The notes under the pieces are model-generated. The model searched no databases, had not been told where the DNA came from, and saw nothing but the letters and a program-made list of their open reading frames with translations. The translations under genes were made by a program, and so were the position numbers. Of a stretch of 7,207 nucleotides of DNA, positions 5,214-7,207 are shown in pieces. This DNA is from Pseudomonadota bacterium (GTDB lineage Bacteria > Pseudomonadota > Gammaproteobacteria > Burkholderiales > SG8-39), in NCBI GenBank assembly GCA_021825225.1, contig JAKAIH010000139.1, positions 1 through 7,207 of the forward strand, given 5' to 3'. Every line of letters starts with the position of its first letter. The stretch's first letter is position 1.

Positions 5214-6149
5214 ATGTCCGACCTGATCCTGCACCACTACCCGACTTCGCCCTTCGCCGAAAAAATCCGCTGCGTGCTGGGCTACAAGAGGCTCGCCTGG
5301 AAGTCGGTGATCATCCCGCGCGTCATGCCCAAGCCCGACGTGGTGGCGCTCACCGGCGGCTACCGGCGCACACCGTTGCTGCAGATCGGCGCCGACATCT
5401 ATTGCGACACCGCGCTCATCTGCGACGAACTCGAGCATCGCCAGCCCAAGCCCAGCCTCTATCCGCAGGGCAGCACCGGCGCGCTCAGGATCGTCGCGCA
5501 GTGGGCCGACAGCACGCTGTTCTGGGCGGCGATGGGCTACAGCTTCAGCCCGGCGGGCGCAGCCTACATGTTCAAAGACCAGACGCCCGAAGAGGCCAAG
5601 GCCTTCGCCGAAGACCGCGCCAGGATGCGCGCCGGCGGCGCTCGCATGCACCCGGCCGATGCAAGCTCGGCGTACAAATCCTACCTGCGCCGCATCGCGA
5701 GCATGGTGGACCACCAGCCCTTCGTACTCGGTGCGCAGCCCAGTGTCGCGGATTTCTCCTGCTACCACGCACTCTGGTTCACCAGGCGCATTGCGCCGCT
5801 CGCGGGCATTCTGGATGCGACGCCCAGCATCGCCGCCTGGATGGACCGCATGGCCGCGTTCGGCCACGGCAGCATGGGCGAGTTCGATTCGGGCAGCGCA
5901 ATCGCTGTCGCCGCGAAATCGACCCCGGCCGCCGTCGAAAAAAACGCGTTCCAGGACGATCACGGCATCGCGCTGGGCAGCGAAGTCAGCATTACCGCCG
6001 AGAGCTTCGGCCTGGAGCCGACCGTAGGCGAGCTCGTCGCCGCCACGCGCACGCGCTATACGCTGCGCCGCAACGATGCGCGCGCCGGCACCGTGCACGT
6101 GCACTTTCCGCGCATCGGCTATCAGCTGCGGGCGGTGAAGGCCGCATGA
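5214..6149 (+). CDS. Glutathione S-transferase-like protein with extra C-terminal domain
   Basis: This 311-residue cytosolic protein starts with a thioredoxin-fold GST N-terminal domain (about 3-80). It has HHYPTSPFAEKIRCVL with Ser12 at the usual catalytic Ser/Cys position, the cis-proline motif RTPLLQIG (Pro54), and CDTA (64-67) at the site that binds the gamma-glutamyl group. A helical GST C-terminal domain follows (about 90-215, including PFVLGAQPSVADFSCYHALW, which holds the conserved N-capping Asp). Residues from about 250 to 305 form an additional domain with ESFGLEPTVGELVAATRTRY and HVHFPRIGYQLR; typical GSTs end near 210-230. I know similar longer GST-family proteins in proteobacteria, but not the function of this tail. 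The substrate is unknown; detoxification or thiol exchange are possible. Its stop overlaps the start of the DsbA/FrnE-like gene as ATGA, suggesting the two are made together. Confidence 0.85.
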   Translation: MSDLILHHYPTSPFAEKIRCVLGYKRLAWKSVIIPRVMPKPDVVALTGGYRRTPLLQIGADIYCDTALICDELEHRQPKPSLYPQGSTGALRIVAQWADSTLFWAAMGYSFSPAGAAYMFKDQTPEEAKAFAEDRARMRAGGARMHPADASSAYKSYLRRIASMVDHQPFVLGAQPSVADFSCYHALWFTRRIAPLAGILDATPSIAAWMDRMAAFGHGSMGEFDSGSAIAVAAKSTPAAVEKNAFQDDHGIALGSEVSITAESFGLEPTVGELVAATRTRYTLRRNDARAGTVHVHFPRIGYQLRAVKAA

Positions 6150-6793
6150 GCGCCATCCTCAAAATAGATTTCGTTTCCGACGTGTCCTGCCCGTGGTGCG
6201 CGATCGGGCTCAAATCGCTGGAGCAGGCCATCGCGCGCCTCGACGGCGTAATCGCTGCCGACATTCGTTTCCAGCCGTTCGAGCTCAACCCGCAGATGCC
6301 GCCCGGCGGCCAGGACATCAACGAGCACCTCGCCGAAAAATACGGCGCGACGCCGGAGCAATCGGAGCAGACGCGCGCCATGATCCGCGCGCGCGGCGAG
6401 CAGGTCGGCTTCGCGTTCGCGCTCGATAAGCGCAGCCGCATCTACAACACCTTCGACGCCCACCGGCTGCTGCATTGGGCCGAGCACGAAGGCCGCCAGC
6501 TCGCGCTCAAGCACGCTTTGTTCAAGGCCTATTTCAGCGACGGCGAGAATCCGGGCGCACACGAGGTGCTGATCCGCATCGCGGGCGAAGTGGGGCTCGA
6601 TGCCGCGCGCGCGCAAGAGATCCTCGCGTCGGATGCCTATGCCGCAGACGTGCGCAGGCAGGAGCGCTATTACATCGAGCAGGGCATCAATGCCGTGCCA
6701 GCGGTAATCGTCAACCAGCGCCACCTGATCCAGGGCGGGCAGCCGGCCGAAGTGTTCGAGCAGGCGCTGCGCCGGATCGCGGCGCAAGCCTAG
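6146..6793 (+). CDS. DsbA/FrnE-family thiol oxidoreductase
   Basis: This 215-residue protein belongs to the DsbA/2-hydroxychromene-2-carboxylate isomerase superfamily, closest in look to FrnE-type DsbA-family oxidoreductases. The active site is CPWC (Cys15-Cys18) in FVSDVSCPWCAIG, directly after the first strand. The conserved cis-proline (Pro185) is in INAVPAVIVNQRHLIQGGQP, with the GGQP segment typical of FrnE. The central helical insertion contains FDAHRLLHWAEHEG. There is no signal peptide, so it probably works in the cytoplasm, handling disulfides or S-S isomerisation in oxidative stress. That role is inferred from FrnE homologues. The start at 6146 overlaps the GST-like stop and has GAAGG just upstream; the frame is open far further upstream only because it overlaps the GST gene. 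Length is normal for the family. Confidence 0.9.
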   Translation: MSAILKIDFVSDVSCPWCAIGLKSLEQAIARLDGVIAADIRFQPFELNPQMPPGGQDINEHLAEKYGATPEQSEQTRAMIRARGEQVGFAFALDKRSRIYNTFDAHRLLHWAEHEGRQLALKHALFKAYFSDGENPGAHEVLIRIAGEVGLDAARAQEILASDAYAADVRRQERYYIEQGINAVPAVIVNQRHLIQGGQPAEVFEQALRRIAAQA

Positions 6794-6859
6794 GCATCCC
6801 ATGCCCGCTGCGGAGCCGTTCAAGCGACGCGCCGGTGCCGGCCTCCCCTGCGGTCCGCG

Positions 6860-7207
6860 ATGAAAACGCTGCTGATCGTCTACCACTCGATGACCGGCGG
6901 CACGCTGCAGATGGCGCGCGCCGCGGCCGAGGGCGCGGCGGCCGAAGCCGCGCTGAAAGTCGAGTTGCTGCACGCGCCCGAGGCGGATTCCAAGGGTCTG
7001 CTCCGCGCCGACGGCTATATCTTCGCCACGCCGGAAAACCTGGCGGCGATGTCGGGGCTGATGAAGGATTTTTTCGACCGTAACTATTATGCGGTGCTGG
7101 AGCGGCTCAACGGCCGCCCTTACGCGAGCCTGATCTGCGCCGGCAGCGACGGCGCGAACGCCGCGCGGCAGATCGAACGCATCGCCGCAGGCTGGCGCCT
7201 GAAACCC
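6860..7207 (+). CDS. Flavodoxin-like / NADPH-dependent FMN reductase-like protein, N-terminal part
   Basis: The frame is open from the ATG at 6860 to the window end, giving 116 residues of an incomplete protein. The N-terminus MKTLLIVYHSMTGGTLQMA is a first beta strand followed by a flavodoxin-type FMN phosphate loop (Ser10 to Thr15). The segment FATPENLAAMSGLMKDFFDR (55-74) resembles the isoalloxazine-contacting loop of flavodoxin-fold NAD(P)H:FMN/quinone reductases. The next strand and loop, YASLICAGSDGANA, also fit the fold. It is probably a soluble flavoprotein carrying electrons or reducing quinones or small molecules; the partner is unknown. It begins 66 bp after the FrnE-like gene and has no evident Shine-Dalgarno, so it may be co-transcribed. 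The rest of the gene lies outside the window. Confidence 0.82.
   Translation, partial: MKTLLIVYHSMTGGTLQMARAAAEGAAAEAALKVELLHAPEADSKGLLRADGYIFATPENLAAMSGLMKDFFDRNYYAVLERLNGRPYASLICAGSDGANAARQIERIAAGWRLKP

Noticed and set aside
4956..6104. 382-residue open frame on the minus strand across the HIT and GST genes
   Set aside because: It crosses an intergenic gap and two well-supported + strand genes, and its composition is low-complexity Ala/Arg/Gly.
6801..6863. 20-codon + strand ORF before the flavodoxin-like gene, overlapping it as ATGA
   Set aside because: The overlap resembles a leader peptide, but there is no Shine-Dalgarno, and the composition (Ala, Gly, Arg, Pro) is what random GC-rich sequence gives.

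Overview
The window is GC-rich (roughly two thirds G+C by eye), densely packed proteobacterial-type chromosomal DNA. Gene content and codon use would fit a betaproteobacterium or relative, but this is inference only; there is no rRNA or other taxonomic marker. I see no tRNA, rRNA, CRISPR array, insertion sequence or phage gene.

Region 1 (1-4453, + strand) is the downstream part of a hydrogenase-4-like (hyf/hyc) operon encoding a membrane complex related to respiratory complex I. In order it holds the C-terminal end of a HyfC/NuoH-like subunit, HyfE (NuoK-like), HyfF (antiporter-like proton pump), a HyfG/HycE-like large subunit with a NuoC-like front domain, and a HyfI/NuoB-like Fe-S subunit. 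The genes overlap or nearly touch (TGATG and ATGA overlaps, then gaps of 17 and 11 bp). The key observation is that the large subunit lacks all four cysteines that hold the Ni-Fe centre, while the small subunit keeps all four ligands of its proximal [4Fe-4S] cluster and the membrane arm keeps its proton-path Glu/Lys residues. This matches the energy-converting hydrogenase-related (Ehr) complexes, the proposed intermediates between group 4 hydrogenases and complex I, whose substrate is poorly known. hyfD and the ferredoxin-like hyfH are absent from the order C-E-F-G-I.

Region 2 (4450-4723) separates this operon from the next genes. On the minus strand it holds a probable 33-residue single-span membrane protein with a good Shine-Dalgarno sequence, a near-consensus sigma-70 promoter about 140 bp upstream, and a leader containing two overlapping, mutually exclusive inverted repeats. 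Its stop codon overlaps the stop of the hyfI-like gene within a shared CTAG, so the two genes converge.

Region 3 (4724-7207, + strand) holds a HIT-family nucleotide hydrolase/transferase, then a glutathione S-transferase-like protein with an extra C-terminal domain, translationally coupled by ATGA to a DsbA/FrnE-like thiol oxidoreductase with a CPWC site. A flavodoxin-like flavoprotein follows and runs off the window end. The last three suggest a small thiol/flavin redox group, with no visible functional link to the Ehr-type operon.
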